Positions 16,575 to 25,619 of a stretch of DNA of 64,000 bases are shown one piece after another (positions within the stretch are counted from its first letter, which is position 1; the number at the start of each line of letters is the position of its first letter). The position numbers were made by a program, and so were the translations under genes. The notes beneath the pieces were generated by a model. That model was not told where the DNA came from. It saw nothing but the letters and a program-made list of their open reading frames with translations, and made no database searches. Origin of the DNA: Phenylobacterium sp. NIBR 498073 (GTDB lineage Bacteria; Pseudomonadota; Alphaproteobacteria; Caulobacterales; Caulobacteraceae); assembly GCF_027286305.1 (NCBI RefSeq), contig NZ_CP114599.1, positions 3,381,001 through 3,445,000 on the forward strand, given 5' to 3'.

Positions 16575-18221
16575 ATGGAGATCCACGGCTTGTCACTAGC
16601 TCCTCAGCGCCTGCTCGGCTTCGCCTTCGCGAGTGCGGATCTCCTGCTGGAGCTGGCGCCGGACGGTCGCATCGCCCTGGCCATCGGGGCCAGCGAGGCG
16701 TTGTCCGGGTCGGCCGAGACCGATCTCGTCGGGCGCGCTTGGCGCGACTTCATCGATCCGCGCGACCGGATGATGGTCGCCGCCCTGCTGGGCAGCCTGA
16801 AGGACGGCGGCCGTGGCGGCCCGATCGTGGTCGGCCTGGCCGGCGAGGAGGGCGGCCAGCGCGCCGCCTCGATGACCGCGTTCAAGATGCCGGGAAACGG
16901 CGGGGCGGTCTCCTGCGCCCTGAGCCGGGCCGCCCCCAAGACCCGACATGACCTGCACGACAAGTCCGGCTTCGAGGCCGCCACTGGCGCCCTGATCGAG
17001 TCCGCGCGCGCCACCGGCGAGGAACTGGAGATGGCGTTCCTGGAGTTTGGCGGCCTGGAGGCCCTGCGCGACCGGCTCGGCCCCGAGGCGTTCATGGCCC
17101 TCGAACAGCGCCTGATCGGCGGCCTGCGGGCGCAGTCGCATGGCGGCTCAGCCGCCGCCAGCCTCGGCGCGGACCGCTTCGCGCTGGTGCGCCAGAAGGG
17201 CGAAGGCGTCGACTCTCTGGTCCAGCGCCTGATCGCCGGCGTGTCGTCGGAAGCGACCCCGAGCCTGAGCGCCAGCGCACGGCTGATGAGCCTGCAGTCG
17301 ACCGCCTCGCCCGCCCAGTTGGCGCGCGCGATCCGCTACGCCCTCGACAACTTCATCGCCGAGGGCGTCAGCGACGGATCGCCCCTCGACCTCAACGACA
17401 TGGTCGATCGCTCGATCAAGAAGACCCTGGCCGATGTCGGCGTGCTCGGCGCGGCGGTGAACGAGAAACGCTTCCGCCTCGTCTACCAGCCGGTGGTGGA
17501 TCTGAATGCCGGATCGGCCCTGCACCACTACGAAGTGCTCGTGCGGTTCGGCGACAGCGCCAGCCCCTATCCGATGATCCGGATGGCCGAAGAGCTCGAC
17601 ATGATCGAGCCGCTCGACATCGCGGTGGTCGAGGAGACGATCGGCCGGCTCACCGCAGAGCCCGACCTGAAACTCGCCGCCAACGTCTCGGGCCGCACGA
17701 TCGTCAGCCCAGCCTTCGTGACCGCTGTCCGCCAGATGCTGGCCAAGTCGCCGACCGTCGCCGGGCGCCTGCTGCTGGAGATCACCGAGAGCGCGGCCAT
17801 CGACGACCTCGCCTTGGCCGACCGCCACCTTTCGGCCCTGCGCCAGGAAGGCTGCATGATCTGCCTGGACGACTTCGGAGCCGGCGCCGCGTCGCTGGCC
17901 TACCTGCAGCAACTGACCCTCGACATCGTGAAGATCGACGGCCGCTATATCCGCGAGCTCCAGCACGGCGGCCGCGAAAGCACCTTCATCCGCCATCTCG
18001 TGCGCATGTGCGCCGAGCTAAAGGTCCGGACCATCGCCGAAATGGTCGAGAACGCCGCCGCCGAGGACGCGGTCCGCCGGGCCGGCGTCGACTTCGCGCA
18101 GGGCTGGCTCTATGGGGCGCCGAGCGACATTCCCGCTTCGCGACAAGAGACGGTCGTCGCGGTATCTGCGGCCAGGCGCCCAGCCGCCCGGCGGGTCGGC
18201 TCGGTCGATAGTTGGGGCTGA
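16575..18221 (+). CDS. EAL-domain c-di-GMP phosphodiesterase with PAS-like and degenerate GGDEF domains
   Basis: 548 residues. Residues ~1-115 look PAS-like; ~130-290 are a GGDEF domain whose signature is GADRF, so no cyclase activity is expected. Residues ~295-530 are an EAL domain: the signature is YEVLVRF (Glu kept, Ala replaced by Val), followed by NVSGRT, LEITES, DDFGAG, VKIDGRYI, AEMVEN and AQGWLYG. The metal-binding residues all appear present, so hydrolysis of c-di-GMP is likely. No membrane segment. Its stop TGA shares a base with the ATG of the following acetyltransferase gene, implying coupled translation. Confidence 0.88.
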   Translation: MEIHGLSLAPQRLLGFAFASADLLLELAPDGRIALAIGASEALSGSAETDLVGRAWRDFIDPRDRMMVAALLGSLKDGGRGGPIVVGLAGEEGGQRAASMTAFKMPGNGGAVSCALSRAAPKTRHDLHDKSGFEAATGALIESARATGEELEMAFLEFGGLEALRDRLGPEAFMALEQRLIGGLRAQSHGGSAAASLGADRFALVRQKGEGVDSLVQRLIAGVSSEATPSLSASARLMSLQSTASPAQLARAIRYALDNFIAEGVSDGSPLDLNDMVDRSIKKTLADVGVLGAAVNEKRFRLVYQPVVDLNAGSALHHYEVLVRFGDSASPYPMIRMAEELDMIEPLDIAVVEETIGRLTAEPDLKLAANVSGRTIVSPAFVTAVRQMLAKSPTVAGRLLLEITESAAIDDLALADRHLSALRQEGCMICLDDFGAGAASLAYLQQLTLDIVKIDGRYIRELQHGGRESTFIRHLVRMCAELKVRTIAEMVENAAAEDAVRRAGVDFAQGWLYGAPSDIPASRQETVVAVSAARRPAARRVGSVDSWG

Positions 18222-18724
18222 TGACCCAACCGCGCTTCACCACCGAACGCCTGATCCTGCGCCCACGTCAGGCCAGCGACCTCGACGACAGCGTCGCGGT
18301 CAACAGCGATCCGGAGGTCATGCGCTATCTGGGCGCGATCTGGCCGCCCGAACGCCAGCGTGCGCACCTGTCGGCGCAAATCGACACCGACTTCGGCGAG
18401 GGCCTAGGCTACTGGAGCCTGTTCGAACAGGCCGCGCCGAAGCAGATGCTGGGCTGGGCCCTGTTGACCCCGCTGCCCGCAACCGACGACGTCCAGATCG
18501 GCTACCGCCTGCGGCGCGACGCCTGGGGCCGCGGGATCGCGACGGAAGCGGCCGGCCGGTTGATGGAGCACGCCTTTTCGAGCCTGAAGCTGCCGGCTCT
18601 CGCCGCGACCGTGCATCCCGAGAACGTCGGCTCCCAACGCGTCATGGCCAAGCTCGACTTCACGGATGTCGGAACCTACGAGGCGGGCGGCAAGGTCGAG
18701 CGCCTGTACCGCCGGCTCGCCTGA
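18221..18724 (+). CDS. GNAT acetyltransferase (RimJ/RimL type)
   Basis: 167 residues from ATG 18221, which overlaps the upstream stop by one base (TGATG). Typical features: TERLILRPRQASDLDD at the start, the acetyl-CoA loop RRDAWGRGIATEA, and HPENVGSQRVMAKLDF near the end. This class acetylates N-termini of proteins or small amines. Coupling to a c-di-GMP phosphodiesterase gene is unusual and its meaning unknown. Confidence 0.87.
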   Translation: MTQPRFTTERLILRPRQASDLDDSVAVNSDPEVMRYLGAIWPPERQRAHLSAQIDTDFGEGLGYWSLFEQAAPKQMLGWALLTPLPATDDVQIGYRLRRDAWGRGIATEAAGRLMEHAFSSLKLPALAATVHPENVGSQRVMAKLDFTDVGTYEAGGKVERLYRRLA

Positions 18725-18882
18725 CGGCCAGCGTCGCCACGTAGAGGACGCCCTGCGGCGACATCGGCATGGCGCGGCCGCTGATTTGGCCGTAATGCGG
18801 TCGGCCTCTTCAAAGTGCTGTCGTAGAACCACCGCATTCTGGGGACAGATACTGAACGCCCCCGTGACGGAACCTGGACCAC

Positions 18883-19896
18883 GTGACCGACCCCAAGCCC
18901 GCCGACTGGAGCCGTAGGCTCGCCGCCTACAAACGCCCGCGCCTGTCGCGCAGCCTCTTCGAACTGGTCCTGACGGCCTCGGCCCTGGCCGCGCTGTGGG
19001 GCCTCGGCTGGGCCGCGTTCCACTTCGGGCTCTGGTGGCTGGCCCTGCTGATGGCCGTTCCGGCCGCGGTGTTCCTGGTCCGGCTGTTCATGATCCAGCA
19101 CGACTGCGGCCACGGCTCGTTCTTCGAGGACAAGGCGGCCAACGACTGGGTCGGCCGCGCGATCGGCCTGCTGACCCTGACCCCCTATGACTACTGGCGG
19201 CGCACCCACGCGATGCACCATGCCACCTCCGGAAATCTCGATCGCCGCGGCCTGGGCGTCATCGAGATGCTGACCGTCGAGGAGTATCTCGCCCTGCCGC
19301 CGATCCGCCGGCTCGGCTACCGCCTCTACCGCAACCCGGCGGTGATGTTCGGGCTTGGTCCCACCTTCGTGTTCTTCCTGCAGCAGCGCCTGCCGATCGG
19401 GCTGATGAAGGATGGCTGGCGGCCGTGGGCCTCGACCCTCGGCAACACGGCCATCGCCGCGGCCGGCATCGGCGTCATGATGTGGCTGCTCGGCGTGGCG
19501 CCGGTGATCCTGGTCAACTTCACCACCATGGTCGTCGCCGCGACCATCGGCGTCTGGCTGTTCTTCGTGCAGCACCAGTACGAAGGGGTGTCCTGGTCGC
19601 GGAACGGCGTCTGGAAGCGCGATGACGCCGCCCTGCACGGCAGCTCCCACTATGATCTCCCCCAGCCGCTGCGCTGGCTGACCGCCAACATCGGCATCCA
19701 CCACGTGCACCACCTGTCGGCCCGCATCCCCTTCTACCGCCTGCCGCAGGTGCTGAAGGATCACCCGGAATTGCACGACGTCAGCCGCATCGGCCTGTGG
19801 GACAGCTTCAAGAACGCCCGCCTGGCCCTGTGGGACGAACGCGCCCAGCGGCTGGTCTCGTTCCGCGACATCCGCGACCTGCCGCGCGCCGCCTGA
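18883..19896 (+). CDS. Membrane fatty acid desaturase
   Basis: 337 residues from GTG 18883. The three histidine boxes that hold the di-iron centre are present: HDCGH (73-77), HAMHH (109-113) and HHVHH (about 275-279). Hydrophobic stretches at ~27-70 and ~155-215 form the membrane part. The protein introduces double bonds into acyl chains of membrane lipids, affecting fluidity. The length and short N-terminus fit bacterial acyl-lipid desaturases. Followed after 87 bp by an acyl-CoA synthetase gene. Confidence 0.92.
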   Translation: MTDPKPADWSRRLAAYKRPRLSRSLFELVLTASALAALWGLGWAAFHFGLWWLALLMAVPAAVFLVRLFMIQHDCGHGSFFEDKAANDWVGRAIGLLTLTPYDYWRRTHAMHHATSGNLDRRGLGVIEMLTVEEYLALPPIRRLGYRLYRNPAVMFGLGPTFVFFLQQRLPIGLMKDGWRPWASTLGNTAIAAAGIGVMMWLLGVAPVILVNFTTMVVAATIGVWLFFVQHQYEGVSWSRNGVWKRDDAALHGSSHYDLPQPLRWLTANIGIHHVHHLSARIPFYRLPQVLKDHPELHDVSRIGLWDSFKNARLALWDERAQRLVSFRDIRDLPRAA

Positions 19897-19902
19897 AGCC
19901 CT

Positions 19903-19930
19903 GCCCTGGGGTCAACGTTGACACCCGGGC
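19903..19930. promoter_or_regulatory. Imperfect palindrome upstream of the acyl-CoA synthetase
   Basis: A perfect 12-bp core GTCAACGTTGAC (19911-19922) sits inside an imperfect 28-bp dyad whose outer 8-bp arms match at 6 positions. It lies 7 bp after the desaturase stop and 54 bp before the synthetase start. The size suits a TetR- or GntR-type operator; a hairpin that ends desaturase transcription is possible, but no T-run follows. Confidence 0.4.
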
Positions 19931-19983
19931 AGCCCTGAGCCCCAACTTCCTCCCAAAACACAATGACATTGGGAGGAGACGTC

Positions 19984-21615
19984 GTGAGCGCGTGGACATT
20001 CGCGGACGTCTGGGAGGCCATCGCCGCCAGACAGCCTGACCAGCCGGCCCTGATCCAGGGCGGCCGGGTCGTCACCTGGGGCCAGTTCGACGCCCGCGCC
20101 GACGCCCTGGCAGCCCACCTCGCAGCCCATGGCGTCTCGTCCGGCGGCAAGGTCGCGGCCTATCTCTACAACGGCCCCGAATACCTCGAGACCTACTACG
20201 CCGCCTTCAAGGCGGGCCTCGCGCCGTTCAACACCAACTATCGCTACGGCGGCGACGAGCTGACCTACCTGTTCGACAACGCCGACGCCCAGGCCGTGAT
20301 CTTCCACGCCGGCTTCGCCGAGACGCTGGAGCCGCTGCGCGCCAAGCTGCCGACGGTGAAGCTCTGGATCGCGGTGGCCGAGCCGGGCCGGCCGGTCCCC
20401 GACTGGGCCGACGACTACGAGCAGGTGGTCGCCTCGCCACCCGCCCAGCGTCCGTTCAGGGCGCCCTGGGGCCGATCGCCGGACGACCTGCTGTTGCTCT
20501 ACACGGGCGGCACCACCGGCATGCCCAAGGGCGTGATGTGGCGGCAGGACGACCTGTTCAACGTCATCGGCGCCGGCGGCCATGCGCTGATGGGTCTGCC
20601 GCCGCTGGAGACGGTCGGCGACATCGACGCGCGGATCGGGACCTATCCCTCGCCGACCACCCTGGTCTGCTGCCCGCTGATGCACGGCACCGGCCAGTTC
20701 TCGGCCTTCATCACCCTCAACATCGGCGGCGCGGTCGCCAGCCTGCCCTCGCGCAACTTCAACGCCATAGAGCTCTGGGACGAGGCGGTGCGGCTCAAGG
20801 CCGACAACATCGTCATCGTCGGCCTGGCCTTCTCGACCCCGATGCTGGAGGCGCTGGAGGCCAACCCCGGCCGCTGGGACCTGTCGAACGTCAAGGCGAT
20901 GAGCTCCTCCGGCTCGATGTGGAGCCAGGAGAACAAGCGCGGCCTGCTCAGCCACGCCCGCAACGCCATGATCATGGATTCGTTCGGCTCGTCCGAAGCC
21001 GTCGGCCTGGGCGCCTCGGCCTCGGCGCCGGGCGCGGAGGCGGCGACCGCGGCCTTCATGCTCGGCCCCAACTGCGCGGTGTTCACCGAGGACGGCCGCC
21101 GCGTCGAGCCCGGCTCGGGCGAGCGCGGCCTAGTCGCGGTCTCCGGCTTCCTGCCGGTCGGCTACTACAAGGACGCCGAGAAGAGCGCCAAGACCTTCAA
21201 GGTCATGGAGGGCCAGCGCTGGAGCGTTCCGGGCGACTGGGCCGAGGTCAATCTCGACGGCACCCTGAAGCTGCTCGGGCGCGGCAGCCAGTGTATCAAC
21301 ACCGGCGGCGAGAAGGTCTTCCCCGAGGAGGTCGAGGAGGCGCTGAAGACCCATCCGTCGGTCCGCGACGCGGTGGTGGTCGGCGTGCCCGACCCGCGCT
21401 TCGGCGAGCGCATCTGCGCGGTGGTCGAGCCCGAGCCCGGCGCCGACCCGCCCAGCCTCGAGGACATGGCCGCCCATGTGAAGTCGAAGCTGGCCGCCTA
21501 CAAGGCGCCCCGCGAACTGGTGGTCGTCCCCAGCATCGGCCGCGCGCCCAACGGCAAGGTCGACTACAAGGCCAGCCGCGAGCGGGCCCTCGCCGCCTTG
21601 GGCGTAGGCGCCTAG
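19984..21615 (+). CDS. Acyl-CoA synthetase (AMP-forming, FadD-like)
   Basis: 543 residues from GTG 19984, chosen over ATG 19963 because GGGAGGAG (19971-19978) lies 5 bases before the GTG. The adenylate-forming signature is clear (LLYTGGTTGMPKGVMW, about residue 170), with DSFGSSEAVGLG (A5 region), GDWAEVNLDGTLKLLGRGS (A7/A8) and the catalytic Lys in GRAPNGKVDYKA near the C-terminus. It activates a carboxylic acid as an acyl-AMP and then makes its CoA thioester. Chain length is not readable, but the closest pattern is the fatty acyl-CoA synthetases of actinobacteria and alphaproteobacteria. A palindrome upstream may be its operator. Confidence 0.92.
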   Translation: MSAWTFADVWEAIAARQPDQPALIQGGRVVTWGQFDARADALAAHLAAHGVSSGGKVAAYLYNGPEYLETYYAAFKAGLAPFNTNYRYGGDELTYLFDNADAQAVIFHAGFAETLEPLRAKLPTVKLWIAVAEPGRPVPDWADDYEQVVASPPAQRPFRAPWGRSPDDLLLLYTGGTTGMPKGVMWRQDDLFNVIGAGGHALMGLPPLETVGDIDARIGTYPSPTTLVCCPLMHGTGQFSAFITLNIGGAVASLPSRNFNAIELWDEAVRLKADNIVIVGLAFSTPMLEALEANPGRWDLSNVKAMSSSGSMWSQENKRGLLSHARNAMIMDSFGSSEAVGLGASASAPGAEAATAAFMLGPNCAVFTEDGRRVEPGSGERGLVAVSGFLPVGYYKDAEKSAKTFKVMEGQRWSVPGDWAEVNLDGTLKLLGRGSQCINTGGEKVFPEEVEEALKTHPSVRDAVVVGVPDPRFGERICAVVEPEPGADPPSLEDMAAHVKSKLAAYKAPRELVVVPSIGRAPNGKVDYKASRERALAALGVGA

Positions 21616-21675
21616 AGCCCTCGATCCTGTTTCATCCCGGTTGACTTGATTCAAGCCAACCGGGAAAGAGTCTAG
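21612..21675. repeat. Long hairpin between convergent genes
   Basis: Arms 21636-21648 and 21652-21664 pair at 12 of 13 positions around a 3-nt loop. An outer CTAGA/TCTAG pair (21612-21616, 21671-21675) extends the symmetry. It lies between the ends of the acyl-CoA synthetase and the oxidoreductase genes and may end transcription from both sides, though neither strand has a T-run. It could be a dispersed intergenic repeat. Confidence 0.55.
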
Positions 21676-21684
21676 CCCCGGCGG

Positions 21685-22710
21685 TCAGGCGCGCTTGGGT
21701 TCGGGCGAAACCTGGACCAGCAGCTTGCCGTCGTGGTCGCCGGTGAACAGCCGGCCCAGCGCGCCGACCGCGTTCTCCAGCCCGTCGACGATGTGGACCT
21801 TCCACTTGAGCTGGCCGCCGGCCACGAGCGGCTCCAGCTCGGCCATCGCCTCGGCCGCGCGCGGCAGATAGTCGATGACGATGAAACCCTTGATCAGGAT
21901 GCGGTGCATCAGTACGCGCCCGAAATCGGACGGGCCGGGAACCGCGCCCTCGCGGTTGTAGGTCGAGATCATCCCGCACAGCGGCATGCGGCTGAAATTG
22001 TTCATGTGGCCGATGACGGCGTCCATCACATCGCCGCCGACATTCTCGAAATTGATGTCGACGCCGTTGGGGGCCAGCCGCGCCAAGGCTTCGCCGACGT
22101 CCTCGGACCTGTAGTCGATGGCGCCGTCGAACCCGAGGTCCTGGGTCAGCCATCGGCACTTCTTGGGACCGCCGGCGATGCCGATCACCCGACAGCCCTG
22201 CAGCTTGGCCAACTGGCCGACGATCGAGCCGACCGCGCCGGCGGCGGCGGAAACCACGACCGTCTCGCCCGGCTGCGGCTTGCCGATATCGTTGAGCCCG
22301 AAATAGGCGGTCAGCCCGGTCGCGCCGAGCACGCTCATATGCGCGGTCAGCGGCACGTCGGCCAGGTGCGGCACCCGCCGGGCCATGCCCTCGTGCACCA
22401 CGGCATAGTCCTGCCAGCCGCCCAGGCCGGCGTTGACGATGGCGCCTTCCGGCAGCGCCGCGTTGCGCGACTGCTCGACCACGCCGATCGCCCCGCCGCG
22501 CATCACCTCGCCGATCTGCACCGGCGGCAGGTACTGGTCCTGGTCGCTCATCCAGATGCGGTGCGTCGGGTCGAGGGAGAGGTAGATGTTGCGGACCAGA
22601 ACCTCGCCGTCCTGCAGCTCAGGCGTCGCGGTCTCGATCAGTTCCAGGTCGTCGGGAACGATTTCCCCGGCAGGACGGCGACGCAAAATCCACTGACGGT
22701 TGGTCGGCAT
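21685..22710 (-). CDS. NADP-dependent MDR oxidoreductase (CurA / 2-alkenal reductase type)
   Basis: 341 residues, with GGGAAGGAG 6 bases before the ATG. N-terminal TNRQWILRRRPAG and SLDPTHRIWMSD are typical of the zinc-free MDR family that includes CurA and leukotriene B4 dehydrogenase-like enzymes. The nucleotide-binding loop is VVVSAAAGAVGSIVGQLAKL, followed by IGIAGGPKKCRWL. These enzymes reduce the double bond of enones and alkenals with NADPH. The enzyme may detoxify lipid aldehydes, which would suit the neighbouring desaturase and acyl-CoA synthetase genes, but that link is inference. Confidence 0.9.
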   Translation of the reverse strand: MPTNRQWILRRRPAGEIVPDDLELIETATPELQDGEVLVRNIYLSLDPTHRIWMSDQDQYLPPVQIGEVMRGGAIGVVEQSRNAALPEGAIVNAGLGGWQDYAVVHEGMARRVPHLADVPLTAHMSVLGATGLTAYFGLNDIGKPQPGETVVVSAAAGAVGSIVGQLAKLQGCRVIGIAGGPKKCRWLTQDLGFDGAIDYRSEDVGEALARLAPNGVDINFENVGGDVMDAVIGHMNNFSRMPLCGMISTYNREGAVPGPSDFGRVLMHRILIKGFIVIDYLPRAAEAMAELEPLVAGGQLKWKVHIVDGLENAVGALGRLFTGDHDGKLLVQVSPEPKRA

Positions 22711-22771
22711 GGGGATCTCCTTCCCAGAGGTTCCCCGATCATGGGCTGCGAGGCCGCACGGAGTCGAGCCG

Positions 22772-23503
22772 CTACAGCGGCTGCTCGCGTCGCTTCAGCC
22801 GCCCGCTGAGCAGGCTCAGCGCGCCTAGCGCCGCCAGCGGCAGCGCCACCTGCGGGCGCAGCAGCAGGCCCGCGTCGGGCGCGCGTCCGCCCAGGAACGC
22901 CTGCCCCAGGCCCGCGCCCAGATAGCTGTAGATCAGCGAGTACGGGATCGCCCCCACCGCCGTGGCCGCCACATAGGCGCCGAACGGAGCGCGCGCGCAG
23001 CCGGCCGCCAAGTTCACCAGGCCGAACGGACTGAGCGGCACCAGCCGCAGGGTCAGCAGATACCGGAACGGGGCGCGGTCGAACCCCTCCACCAGCTTGC
23101 GGAATCGCCCGCCGGTGAGGAACCGCCGAATGCTGTCGCCGGCCGCGAAGCGCGCCGCCAGATAGGTCATGATCGCCCCGAGCGTCGATCCGACGATGGT
23201 CGCCAGGGCGCCGATCAGCGGGCCGAACAAGAAGCCGCCCGCCAGCATCAGCACCAGGCCGAGCGGCACGAACGCGCCAGTGGCGACCGCATAGAGGACG
23301 ATGAACACCGCCAGGGCAAGGAACGGCGCGGCCGCGACCTCGCCCCGCAGGCGGATCTCGTTGGCCTGGACGCTGTCGAACGAGAGGGTCGCCAGGCCGC
23401 TGGCGTAGAGCGCGACGGCCGCGCCGATCAAAAGCACCGCCGGAACCCACCGCACGAAGATGCGCAGGCGGGCCGGGCGTCGGTCTCTGTCGGTCTCGGT
23501 CAT
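22772..23503 (-). CDS. TVP38/TMEM64-family (VTT/DedA-like) membrane protein
   Basis: 243 residues with about six hydrophobic segments. The VTT-domain signatures are visible: VPLGLVLMLAGGFLFGPLIG, then GAIMTYLAARFAAGDS, and FRYLLTLRLVPLSPFGLVN with the conserved Arg. Proteins of this family act in the inner membrane, with roles proposed in lipid scrambling or proton-coupled transport. It lies 61 bp downstream of the oxidoreductase gene's start side and in the same direction. Confidence 0.88.
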   Translation of the reverse strand: MTETDRDRRPARLRIFVRWVPAVLLIGAAVALYASGLATLSFDSVQANEIRLRGEVAAAPFLALAVFIVLYAVATGAFVPLGLVLMLAGGFLFGPLIGALATIVGSTLGAIMTYLAARFAAGDSIRRFLTGGRFRKLVEGFDRAPFRYLLTLRLVPLSPFGLVNLAAGCARAPFGAYVAATAVGAIPYSLIYSYLGAGLGQAFLGGRAPDAGLLLRPQVALPLAALGALSLLSGRLKRREQPL

Positions 23504-23590
23504 CCGGCCTGCGCCTTCGTCCGCAACGCGCGTCTCGTGGAGAACGCGCGATCACAGCCTAGGACTGATTTTGTGACCGCACCAAGACAG

Positions 23591-25459
23591 CTATTTGCGC
23601 TGCTCGACGCCCTTCTTCTTCCACGGCGGCTTGCCGCCCTTGGGACCGGGCGCGCCCGGCGGGCCCTTGAAGGCGGGTTTGCCGCCCTCGCGCGGGGGCC
23701 CCTTGCGGAACGGCTTGCCCTCGCCGGGCGGTCCCTTGCGGAAGGGCTTGCCGTCTCCGGCCGGAGGCCCCTTGCGGTGCGGGCCGCGCGGCTGGGCCGC
23801 GCCCGGCGGGCTGGAGGCCTCGATCTGGATTTCGTCGTCGGCCGTCGCCTTCACCGCCGCGGCGAACTTGGCTTCGGCTTCCTTGGAGATCTCGAACTTG
23901 GTCTCGCGATCGAAGATCCGGATCGAGCCAATGTCCTTCTTGGTGATGTGGCCCAGGCGGCAGATCATCGGGATCAGCCACTTGGGGTCGGCGTTCTTGG
24001 CCCGCCCGACGGTGATGCGGAACCAGGAGACGTCCTCGGGCGCCAGACGCGGCGGGCGGCCGACCGGGCCGTCGTCACGGTCGGAGGGCTCCCAGCGGTC
24101 GCCGCGCTGCGGGCGCTCGCGGTCGCGGGCCTGGGCGTCGCGCATCCGCGCGTCGTCGTAGAGTTCTTCCGGCGCTGGCAGGCGCTGGCGGTAGAGCCGC
24201 ATGAGGGCCGCGGCCACCTGTTCGGCGCTGCGGGTCTCCAACACCAGACGCGCCAGGGCCAGATCCTCTTCGGCCGGCTCCTCGGTGAGGATCGGGTCCT
24301 CAAGCATCCGGGCCTGGTCCTTGGCCTTGATCTCGTCGGCGGTCGGCGGGCCCTGCCAATGGACGTCGACCCCGGCCGAGGCCAGCAGCTGCTCGGCCTT
24401 GCGACGGCGGGTGTAGGGCACCAGCAGGACGGACGTGCCCTTCTTGCCCGCGCGGCCGGTCCGGCCCGAACGGTGCAGCAGGGCCGGCTTGTTGATCGGC
24501 AGGTCGGCGTGGATCACCAGGCCGAGGTCGGGCAGGTCGAGGCCGCGGGCGGCGACGTCGGTGGCCACGCAAACCCGGGCATGACCGTCGCGCAGCGCCT
24601 GCAGCGCTTCGGAGCGCTCACGCTGGCCAAGCTCGCCCGACAGGCCGACGACCTGGAAGCCGCGCTCGCGCAGAGCCGCATGCATGTGGCGCACGCCGTC
24701 GCGCGTGTTGCAGAACACCAGCGCGCCGGGCGCCTCGAAGAAGCGCAGCACGTTGACGACGGCCAGTTCGACCTCGTTCGGCGCCACGCGGACGGCGCGG
24801 TACTCGATGTCGCCGTGCGGTTCGTCGCGGCGCACGGTATCGATGCGCAGGGCGTTCCTCTGGTACCGCTTGGCCAGGGCGGCGATGTCCTTGGCGATGG
24901 TCGCCGAGAACAGCAGCGTGCGTCGGTCGACCGGCGAGGAGTCGAGGATCTCCTCCAGGTCTTCGCGGAAGCCCATGTCGAGCATCTCGTCGGCCTCGTC
25001 GAGGACGAGGACGCGCAAGGCGCCGAGATCGAGGTTGCCGCGCTCCAGGTGATCCTTCAGGCGGCCCGGCGTGCCGACCAGGATGTGACAGCCGGCGGCC
25101 AGGGCGCGCTGTTCGCGGCGCGGATCCATGCCGCCGACGCAGGTCTCGACCTTCGCGCCGGCCTGGCCGTAGAGCCAGCTCAGTTCGCGGGCGACCTGCA
25201 TCGCCAGTTCACGGGTCGGGGCGATGGCCAGGGCCAGCGGCGGCCCGGCCTGGCCGAACCACTGCTCTTCGCCCAGCAAGGTCGGCCCGGCCGCCAGGCC
25301 GAACGCCACCGTCTTGCCCGAGCCGGTCTGGGCCGAGACCAGCAGGTCGCGGCCCTCGGCCTCTTCGGTCAGCACCGCCGCCTGGACGGGGGTGGGTTCT
25401 TCGTATCCCTGGCTCGCGAGCGCGCGCGCCAAGGCGGGGTGAATGTTGGGGAAGGCCAT
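23591..25459 (-). CDS. DEAD-box RNA helicase with DbpA domain and G/P/K-rich tail
   Basis: 622 residues from ATG 25459 (AAGGACGACC before it); the longer frame upstream has no support. Helicase motifs: PTPVQ (Q), AQTGSGKT (I), PTRELAMQ (Ia), DEAD (II), SAT (III), TDVAARGLDLP (V) and HRSGRTGRAG (VI). At ~460-540 is a DbpA-type RNA-binding domain (WFRITVGRAKNADPKWLIP). The final ~75 residues are a basic low-complexity tail of KGPP and GKPFRKGPP units. This is the DeaD/CsdA class, which unwinds RNA in ribosome assembly and mRNA decay, often during cold adaptation. Confidence 0.92.
   Translation of the reverse strand: MAFPNIHPALARALASQGYEEPTPVQAAVLTEEAEGRDLLVSAQTGSGKTVAFGLAAGPTLLGEEQWFGQAGPPLALAIAPTRELAMQVARELSWLYGQAGAKVETCVGGMDPRREQRALAAGCHILVGTPGRLKDHLERGNLDLGALRVLVLDEADEMLDMGFREDLEEILDSSPVDRRTLLFSATIAKDIAALAKRYQRNALRIDTVRRDEPHGDIEYRAVRVAPNEVELAVVNVLRFFEAPGALVFCNTRDGVRHMHAALRERGFQVVGLSGELGQRERSEALQALRDGHARVCVATDVAARGLDLPDLGLVIHADLPINKPALLHRSGRTGRAGKKGTSVLLVPYTRRRKAEQLLASAGVDVHWQGPPTADEIKAKDQARMLEDPILTEEPAEEDLALARLVLETRSAEQVAAALMRLYRQRLPAPEELYDDARMRDAQARDRERPQRGDRWEPSDRDDGPVGRPPRLAPEDVSWFRITVGRAKNADPKWLIPMICRLGHITKKDIGSIRIFDRETKFEISKEAEAKFAAAVKATADDEIQIEASSPPGAAQPRGPHRKGPPAGDGKPFRKGPPGEGKPFRKGPPREGGKPAFKGPPGAPGPKGGKPPWKKKGVEQRK
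23690..23790 (-). repeat. Imperfect coding repeats in the helicase tail
   Basis: Repeated ~36-bp units encode KGPPxxGKPFR copies. They produce a basic, proline/glycine-rich disordered tail, likely for RNA contact; repeat number may vary between strains. Confidence 0.65.
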
Positions 25460-25619
25460 GGTCGTCCTTGAAGGTTCGCGCCACACACAAAAAGAGCGCG
25501 GGCGCGCCTTAGAGGCCAAGCAGGCGTCTACGGCAAGCCTTACAACGCGGAATTCGTACCGCCGGGCGCAAGCGCCGCAGAAATAAACGTGCCAAGCTGG
25601 CGCGATCAAGGGAGATGTT

